Shown: positions 1 to 11,960, counted from the first letter of the stretch. The stretch: DNA of 64,000 bases from Neocallimastix lanati (nom. inval.) (GCA_016946835.1 JACVTC010000162.1:276001-340000); one strand, 5' to 3'. Program-made: numbers and translations. The notes: generated by a model from the letters alone, not told the origin.

Positions 1-582
1 ATTATTTTTAAATAGAAAATATATAATAAATTTACTAATAATATTTAAATAATAAATAAATAATAAATGAACTCAATTAGAATTGATTATATTTATTTTA
101 GTTATTAATTATAATTCTCTTTATTTAGTAATAGTTAATTATTTATTATTAGTTTAGGTTAGTATTGTTTTTAAATAAATAGCTAGATAATATAATTCAA
201 TAGGAATTATATATTATAAATGTAATAAGATAAAAATATAAATAGTTATCAAATTTCATGTATTTTAATCGATGTAATTGTTATTAACGATTTCTTGTTA
301 ATAACACTTTAAAATAAATAAAGATTTTAATATTTAAAAAATTAATAAAACTTGTTCTTTAAAACTATTATTTTGTGTTTTAGTGTTATTATTGAAGTGT
401 TGATTTATAATCTATTTTTTTTACCAAAACTTTATAAATGACTAATTATTTTTTAATTTATGAAGTTTCGTGATTCAAACTGAGTAATTGTTACGTAAAT
501 TCTCCAAATAATTTAGTCATAAATTTTTGAGAAAATTATTTAAATTAATAATTTGGAATACATTTAAATTTATATTAAAAAT
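1..582. other. AT-rich spacer
   Basis: No gene is visible. The stretch holds a short inverted motif (TTGTTATTAAC with GTTAATAAC, near 267-306) that resembles motifs near 26,590-26,620 and 4,075-4,105, so it may be an old LTR fragment. That link is inferred from short matches only. Confidence 0.4.
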
Positions 583-1305
583 TTGGAAAACATTTTTATC
601 CACAATAATTTACATTACATTACATTTAAATACATATTCAAATTATTAAATATTTTACAGGAAATAACTCAAAAACTTGGTGAACTCCGTGAGATCGGGT
701 CAATGGTTAACGCGTATACCCTGAGGTCAATAGTCCGGAGTTCATTTCCACCTTACCACCCATTATAATCCATTTGACAGCCTAACCCTAAATCGAACAA
801 GTCATCGTCTACACTATGATCGTGCTTCTCAGTTGTACGTATACATTGCCTGAAGCAGGGTGATTCCTGCGTATTGTAAATCCTCATTAGTTAATGTATC
901 TGCGTGTTCATCACGTGTTAGGATAGATTTACTAATTTGGGAAAGGTAATGTAGTAAATAAATAATAATGTTATAGTGTATGTGGTTGAGGCTTGCCGTA
1001 TCCATCATCTCCAAATCTTGTGGTTCTGTAATCCGTGACTGAGAGCGTCGACGCCGAAATGGTATGGCATGGGAGCACTTTATTGCATCCTGATACACCC
1101 GCTATAAAGTTTGTCTGATATTAGTTGTCTATTGTGGCTGGGATGATATGATCAAGACTTACAAGGGATAGTCTAAAAAAAAAAAAAAAAAAAAAAAAAA
1201 ACTCAAAAACTTGCTGAGTTAAAAATTAATGTATGCTTAAACTGTCAAAGAATAGGTCATGTTAAAAATGATTACCCTGAATTAGAAGAAGAACATTCAA
1301 ACTAA
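583..1305 (+). pseudogene. Retrotransposon gag fragment split by a SINE
   Basis: Two pieces of one reading frame flank the SINE at 680-1199. The upstream piece ends ..QEITQKL, and after the second target duplication the frame continues ..KLAELKINVCLNC. It then runs through a zinc knuckle CLNCQRIGHVKNDY and stops at 1303-1305. The knuckle follows the retroviral-type CX2CX4HX4C spacing, but the last cysteine is Tyr (TAC), a likely G-to-A change. Only the C-terminal part of Gag is recognisable, so this is a dead copy. It could belong with the gypsy pieces that follow. Confidence 0.6.
680..1199 (+). mobile_element. tRNA-derived SINE with poly(A) tail
   Basis: A GC-richer block of about 500 bp ends in a 26-base A run (1175-1200). 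It is flanked by the 14-bp direct repeat AACTCAAAAACTTG at 666-679 and 1200-1213, a target-site duplication typical of LINE-mobilised elements. Its head (about 680-755) looks like a tRNA. It contains TCAATGGTTAACGC, which resembles a D-arm/A box, and AGTTCATTTCC, which resembles a B box. No reading frame of note crosses the body. The tail part after about 780 is of unknown origin. The element interrupts the gag remnant in the same orientation. Confidence 0.8.
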
Positions 1306-2160
1306 ATTATGGGAGTATGCAATCTCCAAAAATAACTAAAATTGCATCTTCAAATCAATCAAGAAATTACTTTAATAATATTAATAATGAAAATAATCAA
1401 ATTCTTCAAATTAATGTAGCCCAGAAAAAGAAGGTGCCTAAAAATACTTTAGATAAAAATAAAATTTTTCCAAATAATAAAAGTATCGTTAAACCATCTG
1501 TACTCAACCAACTAAATATTAAGAAAGTAAAACAACAAAAGAAAGTAATCAGGAATACAAGAAGAAGAAAAATAAGTGAAGAACCAAATATTGAGTCATA
1601 AAATTCACAAGAATCAAATAATAATGATGAATTTATTATTGATGAATTTAGTAATACTAATGAAAATATAAAAGTTACTGAAATGAATAATAATACAGAA
1701 AATAATAATGAAAATAATAAAAATAAAGTAATCAATTAAAATAATTAAAATAGTAATATAAATAATAAAATATTAAAGATATTCTAATTCATAGTCAATC
1801 TCCTAGTCAATCTAAAGAAATCAAGAAAAGAAAAATGACTGACATACAAATTTAGAACCAGGAAAAAAGTTTAGTATAATAAAAGAAGCCAACAACTTAT
1901 TTCCAAAAATTAGTCTTGCTCAATTACTTTCTATTAGTCCTACTCTTAAGAAGGAACTAGGGCAAGATTGCAAACCAAAAATAGATAATGTATTATGCTC
2001 TCTCTATAACATTCCTATTCCAATCTTCATTGGAAAAGTGAAAGAAATATTCTTAAAAATTCTTTATGATACAGGGGATAAACGTAAATGTCATAACTAC
2101 AGGATGCTTAAACAGATTTAATGATATTAATAATTTTAATAAAATTTAATTAATCCAAAA
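1306..2160 (+). pseudogene. Decayed Ty3/gypsy gag-protease region
   Basis: An Asn/Lys-rich stretch (ATG at 1317, stop at 1599-1601) is followed by further frame pieces. From 1885 the translation contains KISLAQLLSISPTLKKEL, which matches the segment preceding protease in fungal gypsy elements. It then reads LYDTG at about 2065-2080, the aspartic protease active site (D-T-G). A frame change just after the active site leads to NVNVITTGCLNRF, the expected continuation of a retropepsin. Stops and frameshifts make it non-functional. No reverse transcriptase follows. Confidence 0.65.
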
Positions 2161-2215
2161 GAATTAAAAGTTGGGACCAATAAAAAGAAAGTCCAATTTA
2201 ATATTAAAGATCCTC

Positions 2216-2292
2216 TGATATAAAACAAATATGTGTAGCAACATATTTGTATATTTAATAATAATTATTAAATATTAAATTTATATCTCTTT
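2216..2292 (+). repeat. LTR-like repeat start, copy 1
   Basis: About 77 bp starting TGATATAAAACAAATATG are almost the same as 7330-7406 in direct orientation, with a few substitutions. The TG start and the position beside retroelement remnants suggest LTR ends. The homology stops abruptly, so the full LTR is not preserved or is too diverged to follow. Confidence 0.5.
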
Positions 2293-3110
2293 TGTCAATA
2301 ATAATATTTGAAATAATTTCTTACTCATATATTATTCAATATTTATATATATATTATTCATTATAATATGAAATATATTGAAAATTAAATAGTTAATTTC
2401 TTCTAAATATATATAATAATAATATTATTATATATATAACTTAACTATTCATATTTATTTTAAAGTTTATATTAAAAATACATAATACTTCTATATATTA
2501 TAATATATAATATAATGAAATAGTTTTAGTTATTTTAATTATAATTAAATATATATAGTTGATATTATTTATTATATTCATTTTAAAATATATATTGAAA
2601 ATTAAATAGTTAATTTCTTCTAAATATATATAATAATAATATTATTATATATATAACTTAACTATTCATATTTATTTTAAAGTTTATATTAAAAATACAT
2701 AATACTTCTATATATTATAATATATAATATAATGAAATAGTTTTAGTTATTTTAATTATAATTAAATATATATAGTTGATATTATTTATTATATTCATTT
2801 TATTATATAATTATATTCTTATATATTTAACTTTATTATTCTTATTTTCATTTTAAGAATTATATAGTTATATTTATTATATTTATTATTTTAATATATA
2901 TTTATTATATATTATACTATACTCCGATATAATATATTTTAAATGTATATTTATTTTTATTAATATTTATTAAATTATTATAAAGATTCCTAATAACTAC
3001 TCTTCTTTATTGTAGTTTAGAGAATACCCTTGGTTAATTGGGTTTATAAATTAAAATATATTAATAAAGGTTAATTAAATATAACGATACTATTAAAAAT
3101 TAGTAGCACA
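2293..3110. repeat. AT-rich region with a 217-bp tandem duplication
   Basis: Within it, 2373-2589 is repeated head to tail at 2590-2801 with period 217 and no obvious differences. The unit contains AAAATTAAATAGTTAATTTC and ends TATATTCATTTTA. The near identity implies a recent duplication. The rest of the stretch is plain AT-rich sequence and no gene is seen. Confidence 0.85.
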
Positions 3111-3990
3111 TAAAAGTCCCGCATATCACCTCCTGATACAACTGGCCATGATGACGATATTAATAATAATAATAAAAATGAAAAGATAGAAAAACATATA
3201 ATATTAGCTAATAAATATTCCATTGAACCTTATTATTTGTCTAAAGATTTACCAAATACTAAATGTAATATTACATATGCTTAATTATTAGATATTTCTC
3301 CCAAAGCACGATCTGAATTAATTAAAAATTTAAAATTAGAAAAATTAAAATTTCTAGTACTATGAATATAGATGATAATTTTGTTTATAATTATGAATAT
3401 ATGAATATGATAAAATTAAAAATAATAATAATTTTAAAGAAGACGACTTAGGTATTGTTCTAGCCTCTGTCGATAATGTTGAAAATAAATTGCTCATAGA
3501 TTCCGGTAGCAATTTAAATCTTATTTCAGTTAATTATTTTAATTCTTTACCTGGCCAATACGAAACTGTAGGTATTTGTCATGGTCGTATTTGTGAAGCT
3601 TTAGGTGATGATACAGTCACTGATACCATGGTTGTTGGTCTAAATGTTTTTATTAATGCTTATTCTTTTTATGCTAACTTTTGTATTATTAATCATAACA
3701 CTAATTATTTCGATTTGTTAATTGGTCTTAAAACTATTGCTTATAATTATTTATTCATCCTATTGCAAAAACATTATGTCGTTTTACTTCGTATGATTCA
3801 TTTGATATTATTACTCCTTTATTAGAAAATCAGGATGCCGAATTAATTAGTTTGTTTTTTAAATATATTAATTCTAGTAAATTAATTAATACTTTAAATT
3901 ATAATAATAATAATAATAATAATATTAATATTAATATTAATAACTCTACCGTAAAGAGTTTAGAAGAAACAGATTACAAATAACGAAATA
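3111..3990 (+). pseudogene. Decayed Ty3/gypsy protease region
   Basis: Early pieces encode NITYA, then a stop, then LLDISPKARSELIKNLK, the pre-protease segment also seen near 1900. The longest piece (3490-3825) begins LIDSGSNLNLIS, an aspartic protease active site (D-S-G), and continues about 95 residues to FDLLIGLKT, equivalent to the conserved LG motif of retropepsins. A frameshift near 3755 moves the reading to PIAKTLCRFTSYDSFD. The end at 3895-3950 is an (AAT)n run coding poly-Asn. The copy is inactive. Confidence 0.6.
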
Positions 3991-4699
3991 CACAAAATAG
4001 TTTAAAACACGTAATAAAAAAATTCTTTTTTAATAAATAATCTTTTATTAATTTTAAAAATAAATTTATTATCGTTATTAACTATTTGATAGTCAATAAC
4101 TAATACATCAATTTAAATAATGAATTTTACATGTATTTATATTTTTTCATGATTACATTTTAATATATCAAACCTATTTAATATACATATATTACTATTT
4201 ATTTATAAACAAAATATTTATTAATAATTTTATTAAATATTAATTAACTAAAACTAAACAATAATTAATTCAAAAAACTTTCAACTTATTTACAATAATA
4301 ATTGAATTCAATAGGAACTCATTTGTTATTTATTTATTATTTAAATATTATTAATACTAATGTTTATATATTTACAATTTAAAACTATTTTTATAAACCA
4401 TTTAAACTAATTTTAACTATTTAAAACTATTCCGAAATTAATTTTAAAGTATTTTAAATTAACTAAACTAAGTTAAATAGAATATCTATTTTAAATAAAC
4501 TAAATTAACTAACTTAAATAAATTATTTAAATTTATTATCCAAAATTATTTAAATAATAATTTATCCTTTATGAAAAGTTTACATAAATTTATAATTAAT
4601 TTTTCATATACGTAAATCATAAATTTATGTAATTTTATTACATTAATTAATTATTATATAATTAATTATTAAAGATTTTATTAAATCTTTACAATTTTA
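3991..4699. other. AT-rich insert between gypsy fragments
   Basis: No coding content is seen. It separates two pieces that look like parts of one gypsy Pol region, so it may be an inserted solo LTR. A motif TTATTAACTATTTGATAGTCAATAA near 4072-4100 forms a weak inverted repeat. Clear ends and target duplications were not found. Confidence 0.35.
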
Positions 4700-4990
4700 C
4701 TACGGAAACGGGAAATAAACAAATTATTGAACCTGAGCCACATATTATTGAAAATGCGCCACAAAAAGAAAATCTTTCACCTATTGAATACATTCAGTCT
4801 CAAGATTTTCAATCAAAAATCGAAGGTCCTTTTAAACCAAATGTCTCTAAACTTTTAATGGATTTCATTGATATCGATGCCACTTCGTCTTCTAAACTAA
4901 AACCTCATCATATCCAGTCATTTAAAAATGTTGCTGTAAAAGAAAATACTAAAATAGATTACAATAACAAAGTCACAATAAATTTTATTT
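4700..4990 (+). pseudogene. Gypsy Pol linker fragment
   Basis: One open stretch of about 95 codons has ordinary codon composition, clearly different from the flanking spacers. It includes ENLSPIEYIQSQDFQSKIEG and LKPHHIQSF. Its position after a protease remnant and its charged composition fit the protease-RT linker of a gypsy element, but no catalytic motif is present. The assignment rests mainly on context. Confidence 0.4.
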
Positions 4991-5504
4991 TATTAAAAAA
5001 TTTTTATTTAAATATATTTTATTAATATTTAATAGTTATTTGTTAAAATAACAATTACATCGAGAAAAAATGTGAAAAGTATCTTCTATTTATACTTTTC
5101 CTAAATACATTGATAATATATTATTTTATTTAAATTACATATATTTTAATATAAAACTATCCTAATGAATTTTATTAAATAATAAATTTATAAACTATAG
5201 CTAAATTTAGAAAAATATAATTATTAATTAAACTAAATATTAAATAATTAAAATTAAGTACATTTATTATCTATTTATTATTTTAATATTATAAGTAAAG
5301 TCTTTATTTATTTTCGATTTTAAAACAATGTTAAAAGAGTCATTATTAAATTTTGAAACTTAATTTTCACAAAACAAATTATTAATTTATTTTGTTTTAA
5401 ACTTTAATTCATTTAAATTATTTTACAACAATAATTTTCTCAGAATTAAATTTTATAAAAATTATTACATTAAAAACTTTTAATAACATTTTTCTTCAGA
5501 AATT
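4991..5504. other. AT-rich spacer
   Basis: No gene, tRNA or clear repeat seen. It lies between a gypsy fragment and a copia integrase fragment. Confidence 0.4.
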
Positions 5505-6633
5505 GTTATTACTGAACCTTTTCAGTTAATCCATACTGATATAGTTGGTCCATTATCTATGTCCTACATGGGATTTAATTATTTCTTAACTTTCTTTGAT
5601 GATTTTTCCAGAAAGTGTTGGATTCATCTTTTAATAGCACAAAAAAAGAAATTATTGAAAAACTTTATAGAATTTCATAAATGTATTAATAATATTTTTT
5701 ATTTAAATATTAGAATATTAAAATCCGATAATGGAACTGAATATATTAATAATAACTTAACGAATTACCTAAATAATAATGGGATTAAATTTATACATTC
5801 TTCTCTCGTCTATTCACAGCAAAACAGTCATACAGAAAGGCAAAATCAAACTACTGATAATTGCTCTAAAGTATTATTAAATTCCTCTAAATTACCTTTA
5901 GAATTTTTGGATTTAGCTGTATTTTGCACCTGTCATTTATATAATATTAGCCCTAATTCTGTTGTTAATTATAAAATTCCAAATGAAGTTTTCTTTAAAA
6001 AACCTGTTAATATTTATAATCTCAAAGTTTTTAATTGTAAAATTTTTTTCTTTAATAACCTTAAAAGTAACAAATTTGAAACTGATTCTAAACCCGGAAT
6101 AAATTTTAGGATATTTTCCTAATTCCTTCCAGTAACTGTATCTTAGATTTAAATATTAATTCTGTTGTGAATGTTTGTGATGTTTTTTTCCTCAAACATT
6201 CCTGGTACCTTAGATACTTCATTTTATTCTCCTATTTTTATTGATTTTATTTCCATTTATTATAATTCCTCAATTCATGAGGAAAAAAGAAAATATTCAA
6301 TTAACTAATTATGATAATAATAATACTAATAATAATGACAATAATAACAATGATAATATTAATAACAATAACCATAACAATAATAATGATAATGATATTA
6401 ATGATAATAATGATATTAATGATAATAATGATAATAATGGCAATGATAATAATCATAATAATCATAATAACAATTATAGTAATAATTTTAATAATTATTA
6501 AAATAATAATAATGATAAAAATAATAATATCAAAAGAAAATGAAGAATTCAAGAAGATGATAGTTCACACCAATCAGATATTAAACCATTAAATATAAGA
6601 AAAGAAAATCTTTATGTTAGAAATAGAGTTTAA
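5505..6633 (+). pseudogene. Ty1/copia integrase fragment
   Basis: Translation starts within Pol (EIVITEPFQLIHTDIVGPL), shows the integrase core with its three acidic residues (D in HTDIVG, D in KSDNG, E in HTERQN), and passes through the usual IPNEVFFKK and LKVFNCKIFF segments to a stop at 6120-6122. Downstream frames show hinge remnants and a long (AAT/GAT)n Asn/Asp tract at 6310-6500. A short tail QEDDSSHQSDIKPLN at 6551-6595 resembles the linker before RT. No protease or RT is present, so it is an internal relic. Confidence 0.8.
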
Positions 6634-7329
6634 CATATTAAATTTTATCTTAAGTTATTAAAATCTTATATTTTATTATGAAATATATTTGTGGCCTATA
6701 AATCAAGTATGGTAAATATCTACACAACAAATAAAGTATCTAAATTTATATTTATTAAAAGTATAAATTTATCTTATATTAAAATATTAAATATGATAAT
6801 TAAATATTAAAATTGAGTGTTGTATTAAAAAAAATAATAAAAAAAATAATGAAAAAAACTAAAAAAAAATAAAAAAAATAAAAAGAATAAAGAGAAAATA
6901 AAGAGAAAATAAAATAATCAAAAAAAAAAGTGATAACATTAAATTTCAATTTACAAAAGATTAAGAGTCATAACCTTAACCAAATGTCTATTATAATATT
7001 TTTTTAATGCTAACTTTAATAAAATAATTTATATTCTATTTTAATATTTTTTTTAACAAAAATTACATTACCAAAATGAAAAGACAAGAGTTTATAAATG
7101 ATAATTTCTTTAATAGATATGATTCTTTACTCCATAAGAAAATTAGATACAGATTACTATCCAATATGGACTTGAATTATATACTGTACCCAGAAACTCA
7201 TTCCTAGACTAAGGTTTTGAGATAGTACTCAAAATAAAAATAATAATAATAATAATGGAAAATCCAATAATAAACCTCACTATAAAAACAATAACAAAAG
7301 GAATAGTAATATAATAAATTACCATAAAT
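6634..7329 (+). other. AT-rich region with copia leader relic
   Basis: It contains GATTAAGAGTCATA at 6959-6972, which matches the primer-binding motif of the complete copia element at 51,078, and a 43-codon open frame at 7076-7207 placed about 105 bp later. The full element has its gag ATG at a similar distance. The short frame ends at TAG and the next codons are Asn/Lys-rich, so this looks like the leader and start of a broken gag. Confidence 0.4.
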
Positions 7330-7406
7330 TGATATAAAACAAATACGTGTAGTAACATATTTGCATATTTAATAATAATTATTAAATATTAAATTTATAT
7401 CTTTTT
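7330..7406 (+). repeat. LTR-like repeat start, copy 2
   Basis: Direct repeat of 2216-2292, beginning TGATATAAAACAAATACG. The two copies lie 5.1 kb apart and bracket mixed gypsy and copia debris. They could be the two LTR starts of one old element or independent insertions. Confidence 0.5.
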
Positions 7407-7851
7407 GATAATTATTTTATTTTATTTTATTTCAATATGTTATTATTATAGTTATAATAATGATAATACTTTAATTCCTATAAAATTTATATGGTTTTAT
7501 ATATTAGAATATATAATTAATATATTACCTATTTCTTATAAATAGATTAAATTATTTATATTAGAAATAGAGGACTCTCTTGCAAAATTTTAGGAATTAG
7601 AATTATTTTAATTGTTTTAAAATTAATTAAAATGTCCTCCTATTTTAAATGTAATTTTTTTGAATGATTGAATTTTACTAAAATAAGACAAAAAAAAAAA
7701 AAATAAATAAAATAATACAAAATAATATAAATATTAGAAAAAAATAAAATAAAAATATTTTTTTAAAAAAAAAAAAAGTGTAAAATATAATTTAATTTAA
7801 TTAAATATCATATAACGTAATATAATAAATAATATTACTTTTTCTTGATAT
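7407..7851. other. AT-rich spacer
   Basis: Low-complexity A and T runs. No continuation of the CotH-like gene could be read on the minus strand here. Confidence 0.5.
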
Positions 7852-8872
7852 TTACCCATTCATTTCCACAGCCATAGAAGCATTTTTAGTTTCAAAAGGT
7901 TCATCTTTATTATTTTCAAAAATTTTAATAATCATATTGAAATAAGGATCTTCATAAGATTTTTCTAATTTATTTAAATTTAATAAAGTAATTCCAATAA
8001 CCCCTATGTTGAAATTTTCATTACGAGCAACAATATTTTCAAAAATATTTCCTTTGCTAAAATCTAAATCAGTGTATTTTATGTTATCAAGGTGAAATCC
8101 ATCCATAATTTCTTGAGTGTTTAAGTTTGCTCTGCCAGTTGTTGGATCGATATTTAATTCAGGCAATCCTTCCGTAAAATTATAGTTTGACAACATCTTT
8201 CCAAATTCTACTAACTTTAATAATTCAATAATTTGTACACCCATATCATAAACTTCTTTAATTGAGGATGTGAAATTAGCTTCATTTGATAATCTTACCT
8301 CTGGTTTAACACTAGCTTTTAATTCTTCAAATTCATCGTTTGGTAATGTTATTCTAAAAACTGGAACCTCATTATCAGAAAGTTCGAATAGTTCTGAACG
8401 ATAGCCTTTCTCAATAAAATTGGTTAAAGCTGAAGTAAAACTAACTTTATTTTTTTTTTTTACAAAAAAATAAAGATATATGAAAATTTAACATCAATTC
8501 ATATTATATTATATTATATTTTATAGCAATTAAAAAAAAAAAAAACACAGGAATACGCAGTATTACAGTATTTTAAAATATAACAATATAAGATTAAATT
8601 TTTTCATAAATGTTACCATTATAAAAAATATTTAAAATATTAAATATTATAATAAATATATTAAATTAAAACGGATTAATTTAAAATTTAATATTATAAT
8701 AAGAAGTTAATTAATTATATTTATATTCAAATATTAATTTTTTTTTTTAATTTTAAATTATATATATTATCTATATATATATTATATTATTTATTATAAT
8801 TAATGTAATTTAAAATTTATTCCTTTTTAACTTACCTAAAGTTAATATTAAAGCAATTGTCTTAGTATACAT
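7852..8872 (-). pseudogene. CotH-family secreted protein, 5' part, two exons
   Basis: Exon 1 is 8836-8872. It encodes a hydrophobic start MYTKTIALILTL and ends at a GTAAGT donor. An AT-rich intron (8445-8835, 391 bp) ends with AAAG, and exon 2 (7852-8444) continues in frame as VSFTSALTNFIEKGYRSE. Together they give a signal peptide followed by DNEVPVFRITLPNDEFEELK, a segment characteristic of the CotH kinase-like proteins that are numerous in gut fungi. The frame ends after ..ASMAVEMNG, where intact CotH proteins continue into their conserved core. The final bases read GG|GTAAAT, so a second donor is possible, but no later exon was found. I call it a 3'-truncated gene. About 209 codons remain, well short of the family. 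Confidence 0.6.
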
Positions 8873-9170
8873 TTTTAAATAAATTTTTAATAATACTATT
8901 TAAATTTTTTTAAAATTATTTTTTTATTTTTTTTAATATAACAATTTAATTTTATCTTTACTTTATTTCTATTTTATGATTATAGTATTTTTAATTTTTT
9001 TTTTTTTACTTTTTTAATTTTTTTATTTATTTATTTTTTTTTATTTGAATTTTATATTTTAAACCTTCAGTAAAACAAAAAAAAAGAAAAAAAAAAGTAA
9101 TTGTAATAATAAAAAATTATTCTCTCTTATATATAATTTTTTTTTTTAAATTATTCTCTCTTATATATAA

Positions 9171-9201
<31 letters not shown>

Positions 9202-9973
9202 AATTTGAATAAATTTGATAAAAAAAAAATAACAATATAAACTATTAATTATTTTTTATATACAAATATATATAATATTTATATTATTAAAAATTTTTTG
9301 AATATCTTATTACGTCATATTATATTAAATTATTATATATCAATATATAATAAAAAAAGAACTTTTTTTTTTCTAAAAGTACGAATCATTTGAATTTTAT
9401 TAATACTATGTTAAATAAATAATCTATTAATATGAAAAAAAATAGATATCTAAATTGTTAAAAAGTCAATTTCGTTAATTGATTAAATCTTATAAAAAAT
9501 TTTGTAGAGGATTCCACTTATTTTAACATTTTTTTTTTTAATGTAATCAATAATTTTTATATATATAATCAATTATATTTTTTTTCAATTTATAATTAAT
9601 AAAATAAAGTTTATGATTATTTTTTTTTATGTGTCTATTTTAATTTTAATTTCTGTTTCTTTTTTAATTTTTAATATATTTAATAAATAAATTAAAATAA
9701 ATAAACGGAATAATTAAATTTAGATTTGGATTTAAGAAAGAAAATCAATGAATACAAAAATAAATAAATAAATGAATAAATAAAATAAATGGATAAATAA
9801 ATAATAAATTAAATAAATTAAATAAATAAATAAATATGTATTTGTTTACATTAATATATATTTTTAATATAAAATAAATTTTATGATATTAAAGTTTATT
9901 TATTAAAAAATTTATAATAATAAAGTTTATTTATTGAGAAACTTTATTGATTAATTTTTTTTATGTGTCTATT
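8873..9973. other. AT-rich spacer
   Basis: Upstream side of the CotH-like gene. It holds only homopolymer runs and a short direct repeat (TTATTCTCTCTTATATATAA at about 9118-9190, two copies). The stretch 9,610-9,780 is similar to 12,280-12,440. No gene is seen. Confidence 0.5.
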
Positions 9974-10724
9974 TGATAAAGTACGCCTGGTTTAGTATCT
10001 CTTACTGGGAGAAGTTATATAATTTATTGATGAAATTTATTAATATAATATAATTTTATTTACTTATTTATTAAATATTTATTTATTTATTTATTTTATA
10101 ATTAAATTTTATTTAAATAACTAATAATTTTTATAAATTCATATTAAATATCATTAAACTAATTTTACTAATAAAATATATTTATTTTGGCAATTTTTAT
10201 TATTATAATTTTAACTATTTGAATTGCAAAGAATTAACATAAAAAAAATGTATTCTTTATATAATTTTCTTTAATTATAAACTATTTAAAAATAATAAGA
10301 AATAAATATATAGTTAAATATTATAAAAAGTATAATATAAATAATAAAATAATTATAAAATATAAAAAATATAAAAATATAATAAAAATATAATAAAAAT
10401 ATAATAAAAATATAATAAAAATATAATAAAAATATAATAAAAATATAATAAAAATATAATAATTAAAATAAAATAAAACTTAATTAATTTATAAATTATT
10501 TACATATTTACATAACATAAAATTTATGTTATAAATTTTATGTTTACATTAATTTTATGTATTTTTAGAGAATTTATGATTTTACATAAATTTATCTTAT
10601 ATCACGTTATTTCTGGATCATTTTATAAATCATATGATAATTAATCAAGTGATTAATTGATTTATTTTTATGTAATTATTAATAAAATAATTTATTAATA
10701 ATTAAAGTTTTTATTTTCATATCA
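9974..10724 (+). mobile_element. Solo-LTR-like repeat, copy 1
   Basis: Starts TGATAAAGTACGCCTGG and ends TTTTCATATCA, so it has TG...CA ends with TGATA/TATCA inverted tips. A closely similar 705-bp copy lies at 42,347-43,051 and a part copy at about 11,700-11,960. There is no coding capacity. Copy 1 carries an expanded 11-bp tandem repeat (AAAAATATAAT) at about 10,365-10,460 that is nearly absent from copy 2. Target duplications are not clear here. Solo LTR is the best reading, and a small non-coding DNA transposon is the alternative. Confidence 0.6.
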
Positions 10725-11080
10725 TTATCAATAATTTAAATTATATGTAACTATAATTAATATATTGTTTTAATTATATTTATTTATATATTTTTCTGTA
10801 TATAATATTATTATATGTATAATACATGTAATAAAAGTTACAAAAAAAAAAATTTTTTTTAAATTTTTTTTAAATTATTTAATAAATAAAACAAAAAAAA
10901 AAATTTTTTTTAAATTTTTTTTAAATTATTTAATAAATAAATAATAAGAATTTTTATATAATAAAATAATACTTTTACTATTAACAATTAAATATTATCA
11001 ATAAAAATCAGTAATAAATAGTAATATAACACTTTTTATTATTTATTAATTTGAATATATTTATTAATATATATATATAT
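10725..11080. other. AT-rich spacer with 50-bp tandem repeat
   Basis: About 10,839-10,940 contains two copies of a 50-bp unit made of A and T runs plus AAATTATTTAATAAATAA. Nothing coding. Confidence 0.6.
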
Positions 11081-11359
11081 TTTTTTTTATTTCCGGTGTG
11101 TACCGTCCTATGCCCCGCTCAAGACATGGGAATATTAAGGTAGTCACAACACTTTGGTGGATATAGTCCCTTCTGGACAGCCTTACTGTTTATTCAGTAT
11201 TGGCGCTCTAACCATATATATTATTGCCTATATTTTCTAGCACGATTTTTCTCGGAATGCTTTTTCGGTGTCTAACTCCCTAGAAGCGAGGCTCGAGTAA
11301 CCTAACCCAATTGAGTCAAGTGTTAGCCCACTTGGTAATAGTATTTAGTTAGCAGATTG
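11081..11359 (-). mobile_element. Candidate tRNA-derived SINE
   Basis: A GC-richer 280-bp island in otherwise nearly pure AT. On the minus strand it begins near a tRNA-like stretch: TACCAAGTGGGCTAA resembles the D-arm/A box of tRNA-Leu or tRNA-Ser, and GGTTACTCGAGCC resembles a B box. It ends in an A-rich tail (T-rich at 11,081-11,092 on the plus strand). The direct repeat ATTAATATATAT occurs at about 11,063-11,074 and 11,360-11,371. This may be a target duplication, but the motif is low in complexity. Confidence 0.5.
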
Positions 11360-11371
11360 ATTAATATATAT

Positions 11372-11699
11372 GATATTTATTATTAACATTAAATAATATT
11401 ATATTTTTTATTTCTTCTTTTTTTTCATTCTTTCATTTTTTTATTTGTTGTTATTAAATAAAATATACAAAAGAAATATATATAAAAATGAAACAAATAA
11501 GATATACAAAATAAATATATATAAATTTGAAACAAATAAAATATACAAAATAAATATATACAAAAATATAAAAATATATAAGTATTATATATAAATAATT
11601 ACATTTTAAAATAAGAAAAATAAATTTAGGCTTAGAAAAATAAGTGCCACTTTTCCATAAGTTATTAAATAACTATATCCATTTAATAAAAATAAATGT
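11372..11699. other. AT-rich spacer
   Basis: Contains three diverged repeats of an AAATAAAATATACAAAATAAATATAT-like phrase at 11,455-11,565. No gene is seen. Confidence 0.4.
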
Positions 11700-11960
11700 A
11701 TTTGATTCAAAGAAATTTATAAATTATTTCAATTTTAACATAACATAAAATTTATGTAATAAATTTTATGTTTACATTAATTTTTATGTTCTTTCATAAT
11801 TTTATGTCTTTACATAATTTTAAATTTTCTCACGTTATTTTCGATCACGTTTTATTTATATCACGAGTTTGCAAATGATTTATTAATTTATTTTTATGTA
11901 ATTATTAATAAAATAATTTATTAATAATTAAAGTTTTTATTTACGTTTTATATCAACATT
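11700..11960 (+). repeat. Partial copy of the solo-LTR-like repeat
   Basis: Matches the 3' part of 9,974-10,724, including AACATAAAATTTATG, the TCACGTTATTT motif and the tail TTAATAATTAAAGTTTTTATTT. It is more diverged than the other copies and lacks the TGATAAAG start. Confidence 0.6.

Noticed and set aside
1406-1735. Open frame on the minus strand opposite the Asn/Lys-rich gag piece
   Set aside because: Shadow of AT-rich coding-like sequence on the plus strand; low complexity.
8441-8835. CotH-like exon 2 starting at an internal ATG (8,244) as an intronless gene
   Set aside because: The upstream frame stays open to 8,444 and encodes family-typical sequence; a signal peptide exon with a GTAAGT donor fits in phase.
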